Of a stretch of 64,000 nucleotides of DNA, positions 42,021-50,651 are shown one piece after another. Under the pieces are notes generated by a model. It saw only the letters and a list, made by a program, of their open reading frames with translations, was not told the DNA's origin and made no database searches. Source of the stretch: an uncultured Erythrobacter sp. (lineage in GTDB: Bacteria; Pseudomonadota; Alphaproteobacteria; Sphingomonadales; Sphingomonadaceae); assembly GCA_947500645.1 (NCBI GenBank), contig CANMSD010000002.1, positions 558,001-622,000 on the forward strand, read 5' to 3'. The position numbers were made by a program, and so were the translations under genes. Position 1 is the stretch's first letter. Each line of letters opens with the position of its first letter.

Positions 42021-42974
42021 ATGCCGACACTCAGCTTTGCACGTCGTTCCATGATCAGCCTAGGGGCGGCTACAGGCCTCGCCCTGCTGGCGGGATCGCC
42101 AGCTTTTGCGCAGGCGGAGGTTACGACCGCTCAAGGCGAGATCGACACGCTACCAGCGGACCTCCAAAGCGCGCCGGCCCCAACTCAGACCGCCCCTGCG
42201 CAAACAGGCGATAACCTCCTCGGCGAAACGACCGAGACTATTATTGGCGAGGATGGCGTAGAGACCGTTATCCGCACCCGCTACATCACGCCGCGCACTG
42301 CCACACGCACGATCCCGGCGAATGATGGCTATTACGATCAGAGCGTGCCCGCAGGATATTATCCGGCGGCCCAGCCGGTTGTATTCGAAAGGGAGCAATG
42401 GCTTGAAGAGTGTCGTCGCCGCACGAGCGGAAAAGATGGCAAGGAAAAGAGCGGCATTATTGGCAGCTTGCTCGGCGCGATCGCCGGCGGAATCGTCGGT
42501 AATCGCGTTTCTGACGGTGAACGCCTCGCCGGGACACTGATCGGCGCTGGCACAGGAGGACTCGCTGGCCTCGCCATTGGAACGCTGATTGGCGATGGCG
42601 ATGACAATGAAGGGTATGACTGCGAGGCGTCGCTAGAGAATTACCTCAACCAGAATGGTAGGCTTGTCGCGGCACCGCGCCTCGCGAGCCGCACGATCCC
42701 TGCACCTGTCTATAGCTACCCAGCTTACGCTCCAGCGCCAGGTTATTACGGATATCAAGGCTGTAATTGTTATCAGGCGCAGACGATACAACAGTCGGTA
42801 CTGGTGCCTGTTCGCTACGAAACGCGCCAGCGCGTCATCGTCCGGGAGCGAGTGACCGAAGAGATGGTTCCAGTCACTCGCGAGCGTATCATTCCGCCAC
42901 CGCCGCGCCTGATCAAAGAGCCCACCAAAGTGGTTCCTGCTCCGCGCCCAGTGAAGATGATCAAGAACCAGTAA
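42021..42974 (+). CDS. Outer-membrane-associated glycine-zipper 2TM domain protein
   Basis: A 317-residue exported protein. A signal peptide ends near GSPAFAQ. The middle holds a glycine zipper (SLLGAIAGGIVGNRVSDGE and ...LIGAGTGGLAGLAIGTLIGD), as in the 17-kDa rickettsial surface antigen family. N-terminal and C-terminal parts are rich in Pro, Tyr and Ala, with GYYGYQGCNCYQ near residue 250. It ends in repeated RVIVRERVTEEMVPVTRERI and a basic tail. It probably sits in or near the outer membrane; the function is unknown. The ATG at 42021 with AGGGG upstream restores the signal peptide. Confidence 0.8.
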   Translation: MPTLSFARRSMISLGAATGLALLAGSPAFAQAEVTTAQGEIDTLPADLQSAPAPTQTAPAQTGDNLLGETTETIIGEDGVETVIRTRYITPRTATRTIPANDGYYDQSVPAGYYPAAQPVVFEREQWLEECRRRTSGKDGKEKSGIIGSLLGAIAGGIVGNRVSDGERLAGTLIGAGTGGLAGLAIGTLIGDGDDNEGYDCEASLENYLNQNGRLVAAPRLASRTIPAPVYSYPAYAPAPGYYGYQGCNCYQAQTIQQSVLVPVRYETRQRVIVRERVTEEMVPVTRERIIPPPPRLIKEPTKVVPAPRPVKMIKNQ

Positions 42975-43020
42975 GGGTCAGTCAGGGCAGAACCGAGCTC
43001 TGCATCACCGCAATTTTAGA

Positions 43021-43055
43021 CGCGCAGAGATCTTAACCGAACTCTGCGCGTTTTT
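43021..43055 (+). terminator. Rho-independent terminator after the glycine-zipper gene
   Basis: Perfect nine-base stem CGCGCAGAG / CTCTGCGCG, 12-base loop, then TTTTT. About 45 bp after the stop. Confidence 0.93.
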
Positions 43056-43186
43056 GCTTTGTACGAAGCATTTGGGGGCGATCAAGCAGTTGCGCCGCGC
43101 GACTTTGTCGGGCGTGCAACTCCTATGTGGAGTGTTAAATCTTTGAATTTATGAGTCTAATCAGTGAGCTCAAATCTCGTGCCAGC

Positions 43187-44182
43187 TCAGATATCGCCGC
43201 CCGTCAGGCGCTGACAGACCAGATCGAGCTGATCCAGAGTGCGATAGCGGATCGTCACTGCGCCCGAGCGAGGATCGGCATCCGCCTTGATCCGCACGGT
43301 CAACCCGAGGAACTCTTCAAGATGGCGCTGCACTGCTTCGATATCCGCATCATTAGCCGGATCGCGCGGTGAACCCTTTGCCGGAGCCTTTGCCACCTTG
43401 CCCGCCACCTGACGAACCATCCGCTCGATTTCGCGAACGGAGAGATTATCGTTCACAGCTTGCTGCGCTAGATTGACCGCATCATCCTGGCCGATCAGAG
43501 CGCGAGCGTGGCCCATAGAAAGCTTTCCGCCCTCAACCAGGTCAAGGACAGCCTCGGGTAGGCCCAGCAGGCGCTGAAAGTTCGCAACATGGCTGCGCGA
43601 TTTATCGACCATTCGCGCGATCTCGGCCTGCGTCATGCCTTCATCATCGGCAAGGCGTTGATAAGCCCGCGCTTCTTCGACGGGATTGAGGTCTTCGCGC
43701 TGAATATTCTCAATCAGCGCCAGCGCCATTACTTCACGATCATCAAGCTCACGAACGAGAGCTGGAATCTCGTGTAGGCGGGCCTTTTGCGCGGCTCTCC
43801 AGCGACGCTCACCGGCTACTAGCTGATAGCGGCCCTCACCTCGCGGCCGAACAATAATCGGCTGAATCACTCCGCGCGCAGCAATCGATGCCGCCAGTTC
43901 GCCTAGCGTTGCATCATCGAAGTGTTTGCGCGGCTGCCCGGGCAGTGGACTGATGGAAGCGATTGGTAGGGCGGCCAATCCTGATTCCGAATTCACGCCC
44001 ATTTTCATCTGATTTTCAGATACTTGTGCTGCATCACCGCGTACCAGGGGCTCTTCACGCTTGGTTTCGCCAAGCAGGGCGCCCAGCCCTTTGCCAAGCT
44101 TCCTTTTTTTATGATCGCCGGATGCCAGCTTCGGCACCGTGAACTTGATCTTTTCGTCTGGTCGAGAGGATTTGCTGGTCAT
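43187..44182 (-). CDS. parB: Chromosome-partitioning protein ParB
   Basis: A 331-residue ParB/Spo0J CTPase. The N-terminal CTP-binding domain contains RGVIQPIIVRPRGEGRYQLVAGERRWRA, the conserved GERRxRA box. The central helix-turn-helix that reads parS includes MTQAEIARMVDKSRSHVANFQRLL, and the C-terminal dimerisation domain ends RYRTLDQLDLVC. The start overlaps the parA stop by four bases (ATGA), making one operon. Four parS sites recognised by this protein are found at 45.1-49.2 kb in the same window. It spreads as a clamp along DNA near the origin. Confidence 0.97.
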   Translation of the reverse strand: MTSKSSRPDEKIKFTVPKLASGDHKKRKLGKGLGALLGETKREEPLVRGDAAQVSENQMKMGVNSESGLAALPIASISPLPGQPRKHFDDATLGELAASIAARGVIQPIIVRPRGEGRYQLVAGERRWRAAQKARLHEIPALVRELDDREVMALALIENIQREDLNPVEEARAYQRLADDEGMTQAEIARMVDKSRSHVANFQRLLGLPEAVLDLVEGGKLSMGHARALIGQDDAVNLAQQAVNDNLSVREIERMVRQVAGKVAKAPAKGSPRDPANDADIEAVQRHLEEFLGLTVRIKADADPRSGAVTIRYRTLDQLDLVCQRLTGGDI

Positions 44183-44955
44183 GCGGCTTTCCTTTCAGGC
44201 GGGAAACGTCCGATCAATTCTCGAGCCAAGGCGATATAAGCGCGGCTTCCCGTGCATGAGTGATCATAGACCAAAGCCGGCAAGCCGTGGCTCGGAGCCT
44301 CTGAGAGGCGCACGTTTCTCGGAATAACAGTCTCGAACACGAGATTGCCCAAGCAGTCTCGCACATCGTCGGCCACCTGGTCGGTCAGACGGTTGCGGCG
44401 ATCGAACATGGTGAGTGCGACACCGATAATGCCGAGATCTGGATTGAAGCGCTGCTGAATCCGCTCAACGGTCTGCAAGAGCTGACTGAGCCCCTCGAGA
44501 GCAAAAAACTCACACTGCAGCGGAACCAGCAAGGTGTCGGCTGCACACAGGGCGTTCAGCGTCAGAAGCCCCAAAGAAGGTGGACAATCGATAAAGCAGA
44601 TGTCGTGTTCGCCATGATTGGCCAAAGCCGTCTGCAAACGGTCCGTTCGCTCTTCGACTGAAACGAGCTCAATTTCCGCCCCGCTCAAATCCACTGTCGC
44701 AGGGACGATATCAAGGCCTGGAATACTGGTCGGCACGGTCGCATCGGTGAGCGACACTTGATCGACAAGCAAATCATAGCTCGACAAACCACGGTCAGCC
44801 GCGCTTACCCCCATCCCCGTCGAGGCATTGCCCTGCGGATCGAGGTCAATCAGCAATGTGCGCCATCCGGTTGCAGCCATCGCCGTGGCGATATTTATGG
44901 CTGTAGTCGTTTTTCCGACCCCACCTTTTTGGTTCGCAATTGCGATTGTCAGCAT
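44179..44955 (-). CDS. parA: Chromosome-partitioning ATPase ParA
   Basis: A 258-residue ParA/Soj ATPase. The deviant Walker A motif is ANQKGGVGKTTTAIN, followed by LLIDLDPQGNASTGMG and FIDCPPSLGLLTLNAL. It moves ParB-bound origins over the nucleoid. The ATG at 44955 gives the usual N-terminus MLTIAIANQKGG with GAAAAGGG nine bases upstream; an ATG at 44982 would add nine residues. The operon order rsmG-parA-parB, reading leftward, is the classical origin-proximal arrangement. Confidence 0.96.
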   Translation of the reverse strand: MLTIAIANQKGGVGKTTTAINIATAMAATGWRTLLIDLDPQGNASTGMGVSAADRGLSSYDLLVDQVSLTDATVPTSIPGLDIVPATVDLSGAEIELVSVEERTDRLQTALANHGEHDICFIDCPPSLGLLTLNALCAADTLLVPLQCEFFALEGLSQLLQTVERIQQRFNPDLGIIGVALTMFDRRNRLTDQVADDVRDCLGNLVFETVIPRNVRLSEAPSHGLPALVYDHSCTGSRAYIALARELIGRFPPERKAA

Positions 44956-45013
44956 AGCTGTTTTGCCCTTTTCCTGCGCCATTATTCTGCCTAGGCAGCA
45001 AAATCCCCGCGCG

Positions 45014-45655
45014 TCACCGATTTACGATGATACCTGCTTCACTGTCGGTCAATGATTGTTCCACGTGGAACATTTTCCGAATCGAAGCCTTTTGCGCCTT
45101 CAATTCGTGCTCTGCAGAACGTCCCTTGGGCAATATGTAGCGGGTCGATTTGGTGGAAAACGGTGAGGATAAGCGGAGGAGTTTTTCCAGCGGGGCAAAA
45201 GCTCGCGCTGTTATCACATTGACTGAAAAAGGTTTTATGCGCTCCAGCCGCTCACCAATAACTGTGCAGTTGACTAAACCCAAGTCGGCCACTGCGCGAT
45301 CGAGAAATTCAACCCGACGCGCACGAGATTCAACCAGGACGAAGCGAATATTAGGCAAAAGCGCTGATAGAATTATCCCCGGAAAGCCAGCGCCTGTACC
45401 CAGATCGAGCCAAGGGTCACCATCCGTGCCATCAAGTGTTTCACGTGAAACATGGCGAAGCAATTGGGCGCTATCCGCTATATGGCGTTGCCAGATTTGT
45501 CCTTCCGACGGCTTCGATATGAGGTTTTGTCGTTGATTTTCTTCAAGAAGTAACGTCGCGAAGCGCTCGATCCGCTCAATCGCAACACCGTCCGCATAGG
45601 TTTCGACGAAGCTGCGGGCCTGCACTTCGTCTTCAATCAGAGAAGCATTGCTCAT
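45014..45655 (-). CDS. rsmG: 16S rRNA (guanine-527 N7)-methyltransferase
   Basis: A 213-residue SAM-dependent methyltransferase (GidB) acting on G527 of 16S rRNA; loss gives low-level streptomycin resistance. SAM-binding motif [14 protein letters not shown], then [18 protein letters not shown] and [14 protein letters not shown]. Its start overlaps the mnmG stop by four bases (ATGA), the classical gidA-gidB coupling. Two parS sequences are embedded in this gene, so the coding sequence also carries centromere information. Confidence 0.96.
   Translation of the reverse strand: MSNASLIEDEVQARSFVETYADGVAIERIERFATLLLEENQRQNLISKPSEGQIWQRHIADSAQLLRHVSRETLDGTDGDPWLDLGTGAGFPGIILSALLPNIRFVLVESRARRVEFLDRAVADLGLVNCTVIGERLERIKPFSVNVITARAFAPLEKLLRLSSPFSTKSTRYILPKGRSAEHELKAQKASIRKMFHVEQSLTDSEAGIIVNR
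45057..45072. other. parS: parS site 1 (TGTTCCACGTGGAACA)
   Basis: Perfect 16-bp palindrome inside the 3' end of rsmG, within two symmetric changes of the consensus TGTTTCACGTGAAACA. It is expected to load ParB. Confidence 0.85.
45437..45452. other. parS: parS site 2 (TGTTTCACGTGAAACA)
   Basis: Exact match to the bacterial parS consensus, inside the first half of rsmG. Confidence 0.96.
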
Positions 45656-47505
45656 GCAGCGGTCTGCCAGCGGCGGGCATAGACGAGCAATGCCGATAGC
45701 GCCGCCGGTGTTACGCCCGGCACCCTACCCGCTGCAGCCAAGGTTGGCGGTCGAGCCGAACTCAAGCGTTCGATCATCTCTGAGGACAGACCTGGTACTT
45801 CATTGAATGGGAAGTCTGCAGGCAGGCGCAAACCCTCGCTCGCTCGCAAGTCACGCAGTTCAGCCTCTTGCCGCGCAAGATATGGGGCATATGCGGCGTC
45901 CTCTGCCATCTCTTCGGCGAGTTCGGCATGCTCACTCATATCGCGATCCAGCCAGGGCGCGAGATCGTCCAATTCAATGCCATCGTGCCTTAGCCATTCC
46001 GCAACAGGCTTCTCGCCCCCATCGCGCCGCACATTCAGGCCGGCATCAGCCAAGGCCTTGGCGTGCAACTTGATCTCAAACATCGCCTGAAGGTCTTCGC
46101 GCGCCTCTTCGCGACTCTCAAACCATGTCTTGCGGTCATCGCCAATACAGCCGGCCTCAATGCCCAGTCCCGTAAGCCGAGTGGAGGCATTGTTCGCCCT
46201 CAGGCGCAGGCGATACTCAGCGCGCGAAGTGAGCATCCGATACGGCTCGCTCACCCCCTGCAAAGTCAGATCGTCGATCATCACTGCGATGTATGAATTC
46301 GCGCGATCAAGCGCAGGTGCCGATTTGCCGGTCTCGTCAGCCGCCGCATGCAGGCCTGCGATCAAGCCCTGCGCCGCTGCCTCTTCATAGCCGGTTGTTC
46401 CATTGATCTGGCCCGCGCAATGAAGGCCTGGAATAGCCCTTACCTGAAGATCGGGGGTCAGAGCTCGCGGATCGATATGATCATACTCTACCGCATAGCC
46501 TGGCTCGACTATCTCCGCTTTTGCTAGTCCGGGCATCGCTCTTACCATGTCATGCTGCACATCGACGGGTAGCGAAGTGCTGATGCCGTTTGGATAGACC
46601 AAATGCGTGGTCAGCCCCTCAGGCTCGAGAAAGACCTGATGCCCATCACGATCACCGAAACGGTGAATCTTGTCCTCGATCGAGGGGCAGTAACGCGGAC
46701 CTGCTGCATCGATTGCGCCCGAAAAGAGTGGAGAGCGGTGCAAATTTGCCCGTATCGCCTCATGTGAGACCTCTGTTGTACGTGTAATGGCGCAGAAGAC
46801 CTGAGGGTTCACCCGCGCCTTCGTCATCGCAGACATGGTCCAAGACTCGTCATCCGACGCCTGCTCGGGCAGCGCGGTCCAGTCGATCGTCCGACCATCG
46901 ATGCGCGGCGGCGTGCCGGTTTTAAGGCGCGCCATGGGCAAATCGGCGCTTCGCAGCTGCTGAGCCAGTCTTTGGGCCGAGTTTTCGCCGATCCGACCGC
47001 CTTCAAAACGTTCTTCTCCGCGGAAAAGTGTGCCCCCCAAGAAAGTTCCGGTGCAGAGGATCACCCGCGGCGCTTCAAACGTCGTGCCATCAGCCAGCTC
47101 CAGGCCTGATACGCGTCCGCCGGATAGAGTGAGCGCAGCAGCCTCTCCCTGGATAAGCGAAAGGTTTGCTTGCCCTCGTACAATTCGCTGAACTTCAGCT
47201 TTGAACAGCACACGGTCGGCCTGGACTCGTGGGCCCCAAACGGCACTGCCCTTGGAGCGGTTGAGCATCCGATAGTGGATCGCACCCGCATCGGCCGCCC
47301 GCCCGATCACACCGTCAAGGGCGTCGACTTCGCGAACCAAATGCCCTTTACCTAGGCCGCCAATCGCGGGATTGCAGCTCATCGCTCCGATCGCATTGAG
47401 GTCGAAGCTCACGAGGCCTGCACGCGCACCCATGCGAGCCGCTCCACAGGCAGCTTCAACGCCGGCGTGCCCGCCGCCAATCACCAGGACATCAAATCTT
47501 TGCAT
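45652..47505 (-). CDS. mnmG: tRNA uridine-5-carboxymethylaminomethyl modification enzyme MnmG (GidA)
   Basis: A 617-residue FAD protein that, with MnmE, installs cmnm5 on the wobble uridine of several tRNAs. The FAD motif [19 protein letters not shown] is at the N-terminus, followed by [21 protein letters not shown], the MnmG signature, and [28 protein letters not shown] and the C-terminal helical domain are also present. The ATG at 47505 (MQRFDVLV) is used; an in-frame TTG at 47514 is less likely. Order mnmE-mnmG-rsmG-parA-parB is conserved near chromosomal origins. Confidence 0.97.
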   Translation of the reverse strand: MQRFDVLVIGGGHAGVEAACGAARMGARAGLVSFDLNAIGAMSCNPAIGGLGKGHLVREVDALDGVIGRAADAGAIHYRMLNRSKGSAVWGPRVQADRVLFKAEVQRIVRGQANLSLIQGEAAALTLSGGRVSGLELADGTTFEAPRVILCTGTFLGGTLFRGEERFEGGRIGENSAQRLAQQLRSADLPMARLKTGTPPRIDGRTIDWTALPEQASDDESWTMSAMTKARVNPQVFCAITRTTEVSHEAIRANLHRSPLFSGAIDAAGPRYCPSIEDKIHRFGDRDGHQVFLEPEGLTTHLVYPNGISTSLPVDVQHDMVRAMPGLAKAEIVEPGYAVEYDHIDPRALTPDLQVRAIPGLHCAGQINGTTGYEEAAAQGLIAGLHAAADETGKSAPALDRANSYIAVMIDDLTLQGVSEPYRMLTSRAEYRLRLRANNASTRLTGLGIEAGCIGDDRKTWFESREEAREDLQAMFEIKLHAKALADAGLNVRRDGGEKPVAEWLRHDGIELDDLAPWLDRDMSEHAELAEEMAEDAAYAPYLARQEAELRDLRASEGLRLPADFPFNEVPGLSSEMIERLSSARPPTLAAAGRVPGVTPAALSALLVYARRWQTAA

Positions 47506-47543
47506 GCGCGCCAAATAGGCGCTGTCCGCAGGTCCGTCAAAGC

Positions 47544-47559
47544 TGTTTCACGTGAAACA
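47544..47559. other. parS: parS site 3 (TGTTTCACGTGAAACA)
   Basis: Exact consensus parS in the gap between mnmE and mnmG. Confidence 0.96.
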
Positions 47560-47590
47560 TCGCCGAAAGATAAGCATTCAGCCGATTGAC

Positions 47591-48868
47591 CTATTTCCCG
47601 ATACAGAACCGCCCAAAAAGAGCATCCAGCATATCTTCTGTGGTCGCTCGACCAATCAACCGATCAAACGCTGCACGCGCCTGTCTGAGCTCCTCAGCGC
47701 ATAGAAGAAAATCCGCTTCCTTGGTGGCGCGACCCAGCGCCTGTTTCGCCTCACTTAAGACTGCATGCTGACGTGCATTGAGTGCTGCCTCGCCAGGCTT
47801 TGGTAAAGCCTGCCGCGCCAGTTCCACCAATGCGTGTTTAAGGGCGCTAACACCCTCACCTGTCCTCGCGGAAAGCTCAAATCGAGCTTCACCCTTTGGC
47901 ATGTAGTCGCTTGCATCCATTCGCGCCGAGATTTCCCAAGCGTTCGCCGGGCCACCGCCCTCTTGGCCAAGCCACAAAACAAGATCGGCCTTTGCCAGTT
48001 CTCCTTGAGCGCGATCGATGCCCATCCGTTCGATAGTATCCTCGCTATCTAAGCGTAGACCAGCTGTATCGACAAAGCTGAACGGTACGTTTGAAATCGC
48101 CACATTGCGTTCGATCACATCACGTGTGGTGCCCGCGATCTCAGAGGTTATCGCAGCTTCACTCTCCACAAGAGCGTTGAACAAGGTCGATTTGCCCGAA
48201 TTGGGCGGACCAGCGAGCACAACTCGAAAGCCTTCGCCCAGTTTTTCCGCGCGTGGCCGCAACAACCAACCCTCCAATTCTCTCGTGAAATCAGCGAGAT
48301 CTTGTTTGAATTGCTCGGGCAGATCGGAAACATCGTCCTCATCGGAGAAGTCGAGCGCGGCCTCAACCTGCGCTGAAAGCCGCAAAACCGTGCTGCGCCA
48401 AGTCTCGACCTGCCTGGAGAAAGACCCTCCCGCCATTTGCATTGCCGCAGCCCGCTGTAGCTCCGTCTCAGCGCTGAGGAGGTCACTCAGGCCTTCTGCC
48501 TCGGCCAGATCGATCCGACCGTTAGCGAATGCGCGCCGGGTGAACTCTCCTGCTTCAGCAGGACGAAGACCAGGCATCGCTGCCAAAGCCTGAAAAACCG
48601 CTTGCAGAACCGCCCTTCCCCCGTGGCAATGCAATTCGGCCAAGTCTTCACCGGTTGCTGTCTTAGGTCCGGGAAACCAAAGGATAAGCGCTTCATCCAG
48701 TGGTAATCCCTTGGCGTCACACAAAGTGGCCAAGGAGGCGCGACGCGGCTTAAACTCCCGTCCCGTGAGCGAGCGCAAAGCCGAGTATGCCTCAACACCG
48801 CTTACCCTGATAACACCGATGGCCGCAGGTGGCGCACCGCTTGAAATCGCGAAAATCGTATCACTCAT
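47591..48868 (-). CDS. mnmE: tRNA modification GTPase MnmE
   Basis: A 425-residue GTPase partner of MnmG. The N-terminal folate-binding domain starts MSDTIFAISSGAPPAAIGVIRVSG. The central helical domain holds a G domain with GPPNSGKSTLFNAL (G1), TSEIAGTTRDVIE (G2) and DTAGLR (G3). The C-terminus ends LDALFGRFCIGK, with the diagnostic FCIGK and its redox cysteine. Length is slightly short of E. coli MnmE but normal for alphaproteobacteria. It precedes mnmG on the same strand with an intervening parS. Confidence 0.97.
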   Translation of the reverse strand: MSDTIFAISSGAPPAAIGVIRVSGVEAYSALRSLTGREFKPRRASLATLCDAKGLPLDEALILWFPGPKTATGEDLAELHCHGGRAVLQAVFQALAAMPGLRPAEAGEFTRRAFANGRIDLAEAEGLSDLLSAETELQRAAAMQMAGGSFSRQVETWRSTVLRLSAQVEAALDFSDEDDVSDLPEQFKQDLADFTRELEGWLLRPRAEKLGEGFRVVLAGPPNSGKSTLFNALVESEAAITSEIAGTTRDVIERNVAISNVPFSFVDTAGLRLDSEDTIERMGIDRAQGELAKADLVLWLGQEGGGPANAWEISARMDASDYMPKGEARFELSARTGEGVSALKHALVELARQALPKPGEAALNARQHAVLSEAKQALGRATKEADFLLCAEELRQARAAFDRLIGRATTEDMLDALFGRFCIGK

Positions 48869-48905
48869 CCGCGACTATCCCGGAAATGGATGATCTATAG
48901 CGGTC

Positions 48906-49178
48906 TTAGTCCTTGGAACCGCCGGATTTGGACCGCGATGACCCACCAAGCCCGGCTCGCAAACCGCCCTCGACAAAGTTCTGAAACATCTTGAGGCCCA
49001 CCTGGCCCATCGGTGCAAGCGCCTGTGCAAACTCCGCCAATTGCTCGGGGTTGCTTACCCCCTTCATCGCCTTGGTGATATTGTCGACGTAAATGTCGTT
49101 TGCCTTGCTCACGTCAGGAAGACCCAGGAAGCTGCGCGCCTCCTCCGGAGTGCAGTCGATTTCGACATTGACCTTCAT
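48906..49178 (-). CDS. DUF6489-type small protein
   Basis: A 90-residue protein: MKVNVEIDCTPEEARSFLGLPDVSKAN at the N-terminus, an amphipathic helical middle (PEQLAEFAQALAPMGQVGL) and a Gly/Ser/Lys tail. It fits a small family known from sphingomonads and related alphaproteobacteria, to my recollection DUF6489, with no function assigned. The gene lies 37 bp upstream of mnmE on the same strand and may be cotranscribed with it. A parS site lies directly upstream of its start, so its promoter region overlaps a ParB-loading site. Confidence 0.75.
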   Translation of the reverse strand: MKVNVEIDCTPEEARSFLGLPDVSKANDIYVDNITKAMKGVSNPEQLAEFAQALAPMGQVGLKMFQNFVEGGLRAGLGGSSRSKSGGSKD

Positions 49179-49190
49179 CAGAATTCCCCA

Positions 49191-49206
49191 TGTTGCACGT
49201 GAAACA
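49191..49206. other. parS: parS site 4 (TGTTGCACGTGAAACA)
   Basis: One base from the consensus (G for T at position 5), located between the DUF6489 gene and the NTF2-like gene. Confidence 0.85.
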
Positions 49207-49317
49207 TATTCCGCGCCGTTCGCCTATAATTGGCCTTCCCTTTCGCAGAGCGCAATGGGTAAGCATGTTTGCGAGCCATTTGAATAGCCTGTGCGACGAA
49301 GGGAAGATCCTGCATCA

Positions 49318-49713
49318 ATGAACACGAAACACGCTCTCGAACGCTGGCACTCTGTTGTAGCAAACGGATCGAAGCCTGACGAACTTGCTACAATCATGCG
49401 TGAAGACGCTGTCTTCCACTCTCCGGTGGTTCATACCCCGCAGGAAGGTCGCCCAATTGTCGTCGCCTACCTGTCTGCCGCGAGCAAAACCCTTGGAAAC
49501 GACAGCTTTCGCTATGTTCGCGAGATTGTCGGCGAGAACGATATCGTGCTCGAATTCGAGACGACGATGGAGGGTATTCACGTCAATGGGATCGACATGA
49601 TCACTTTCGATGAAGATGGTTTAATCAAGGATTTCAAGGTGATGGTGCGCCCACTCAAAGCCGTGCAGAAGGTCTGGGATATGATGGCCGCACAGTTGGA
49701 GCGACAAAAGTAG
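49318..49713 (+). CDS. NTF2-like / SnoaL-type fold protein
   Basis: A 131-residue protein of the nuclear transport factor 2-like superfamily. The helix MNTKHALERWHSVVANG leads into the cone-shaped sheet (MREDAVFHSPVVHTPQEG, GENDIVLEFETTMEGIHVNGIDMITFDEDGLI) and KDFKVMVRPLKAVQKVWDMM. The pocket segments resemble SnoaL-like or steroid-isomerase-like small-molecule proteins, but catalytic residues cannot be named with confidence. The ATG at 49318 was chosen over a GTG at 49291. It is the only rightward gene inside the leftward origin-proximal block and converges with the first BLUF gene. Confidence 0.8.
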   Translation: MNTKHALERWHSVVANGSKPDELATIMREDAVFHSPVVHTPQEGRPIVVAYLSAASKTLGNDSFRYVREIVGENDIVLEFETTMEGIHVNGIDMITFDEDGLIKDFKVMVRPLKAVQKVWDMMAAQLERQK

Positions 49714-49758
49714 CTTGTTGAATTGGCGAGATTCGTGGCCCTAACTTCAAAACCAGAC

Positions 49759-50148
49759 TTACCTATTATCGCTCAGGAATTGCTCAACGGAATGCTTGAT
49801 GCCGGCGCTCTCAAGCTGGCCATTCATCTCGTCCAAGGCCTGTTCTGCACCGTCTGACCCCGGTCCGATGCGCTTCATACGCCAGCGTTCAAAATGCCGT
49901 GACTCTATTTGACGGTCCGATGCCACCTCAATACTCGAATGGCGCGGATCTTTTTCAATACGAGAGAAAACCGTGTCGATCGCGTCAGCGGGCCCTTCGA
50001 GGACCTGATAAAAACAGCTATTCTGATAGATCAAAAAGCCACAGAGATCTGTGTCTCTATTCTTTCCGGCCGAGGTCTGGACAATCTGAAAAACATCGTC
50101 CTGTCCCAGACCAGGCGCAGCCTTACTCGTGTAAACAAGTTGTCGCAT
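49759..50148 (-). CDS. BLUF domain blue-light sensor protein 1
   Basis: A 129-residue protein made almost entirely of one BLUF domain, which binds FAD noncovalently and senses blue light. The residues that define photochemistry in AppA (Y21, N45, Q63, W104, M106) all have counterparts here at Y6 (QLVYTS), N30 (GKNRD), Q48 (FYQVLEG), W89 and M91 (FERWRMKR), with identical spacing. No output domain is fused, so it must act by protein-protein contact. It has its own leader region with a 10-bp direct repeat and an AAGGA ribosome-binding site. It converges with the NTF2-like gene. Confidence 0.93.
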   Translation of the reverse strand: MRQLVYTSKAAPGLGQDDVFQIVQTSAGKNRDTDLCGFLIYQNSCFYQVLEGPADAIDTVFSRIEKDPRHSSIEVASDRQIESRHFERWRMKRIGPGSDGAEQALDEMNGQLESAGIKHSVEQFLSDNR

Positions 50149-50195
50149 AAGATGAGTTCCTTCTAGGGAAACTCTATAGTTAGTGCCTGCGAACG

Positions 50196-50227
50196 ATCGG
50201 TTAACGTCGCTATTGCAATCGGTTAAC
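50196..50227. promoter_or_regulatory. Direct repeat ATCGGTTAAC x2, 22-bp period, upstream of BLUF gene 1
   Basis: Exact copies at 50196-50205 and 50218-50227 in the 98-bp gap upstream of BLUF gene 1. The 22-bp offset equals two helical turns, so both copies face the same side of the DNA. Read leftward, the repeat (GTTAACCGAT) ends just upstream of a TATAGA -10-like box, near the expected -35 position. An activator site is the simplest reading. Confidence 0.55.
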
Positions 50228-50246
50228 TGTATTTCCGCGTAGTGGG

Positions 50247-50639
50247 CTAATTCAGCACCGCGAAATTCACGATGAGCTTGCGTAGCTCTGCATCCATCGC
50301 ATCAGGCAAATCAGCCTCGAGCAGCCGTTGTCGATCTTCGACCGATTCCGCAATCAAAACCCGCTTCATGGCCCAATCTGCGCATGCGCGCTCGGAAATT
50401 TGGCGCCGATCAAGTACCGAAACGCCCGAATGCCGCGGATCATGCGTAATTCGTAGCATCAGATCGACCAACTCGGCTTCTTCCCCTTCGAGCAATTGCA
50501 GGAAATTGCGCCCATTATAAAGCAACAGCCCCGTAACGCCCCGTGCCGGGTTGTTACGTGCGCTGCTGCTCAAAATGGACTCAACCTCTTCTCGTGAAAG
50601 GCTCGGCGCCGTGCTGATGTAGAGATATTGCCAAAGCAT
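50247..50639 (-). CDS. BLUF domain blue-light sensor protein 2
   Basis: A 130-residue single-domain BLUF protein. Flavin-contact residues are Y7 (YLYIS), N30 (ARNNPARGVTGLLLY), Q48 (FLQLLEG), W89 and M91 (ADWAMKR). The GVTGLLLYNGRNFLQLLEG stretch is close to the family consensus. It differs from BLUF protein 1 by a one-residue deletion in the first helix and a different C-terminal cap (LLEADLPDAMDAELRKLIVNF). It begins 12 bp after the rho stop with no terminator between, so it probably shares the rho transcript. No output domain is attached. Confidence 0.93.
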   Translation of the reverse strand: MLWQYLYISTAPSLSREEVESILSSSARNNPARGVTGLLLYNGRNFLQLLEGEEAELVDLMLRITHDPRHSGVSVLDRRQISERACADWAMKRVLIAESVEDRQRLLEADLPDAMDAELRKLIVNFAVLN

Positions 50640-50651
50640 TCAGCAATTTTC

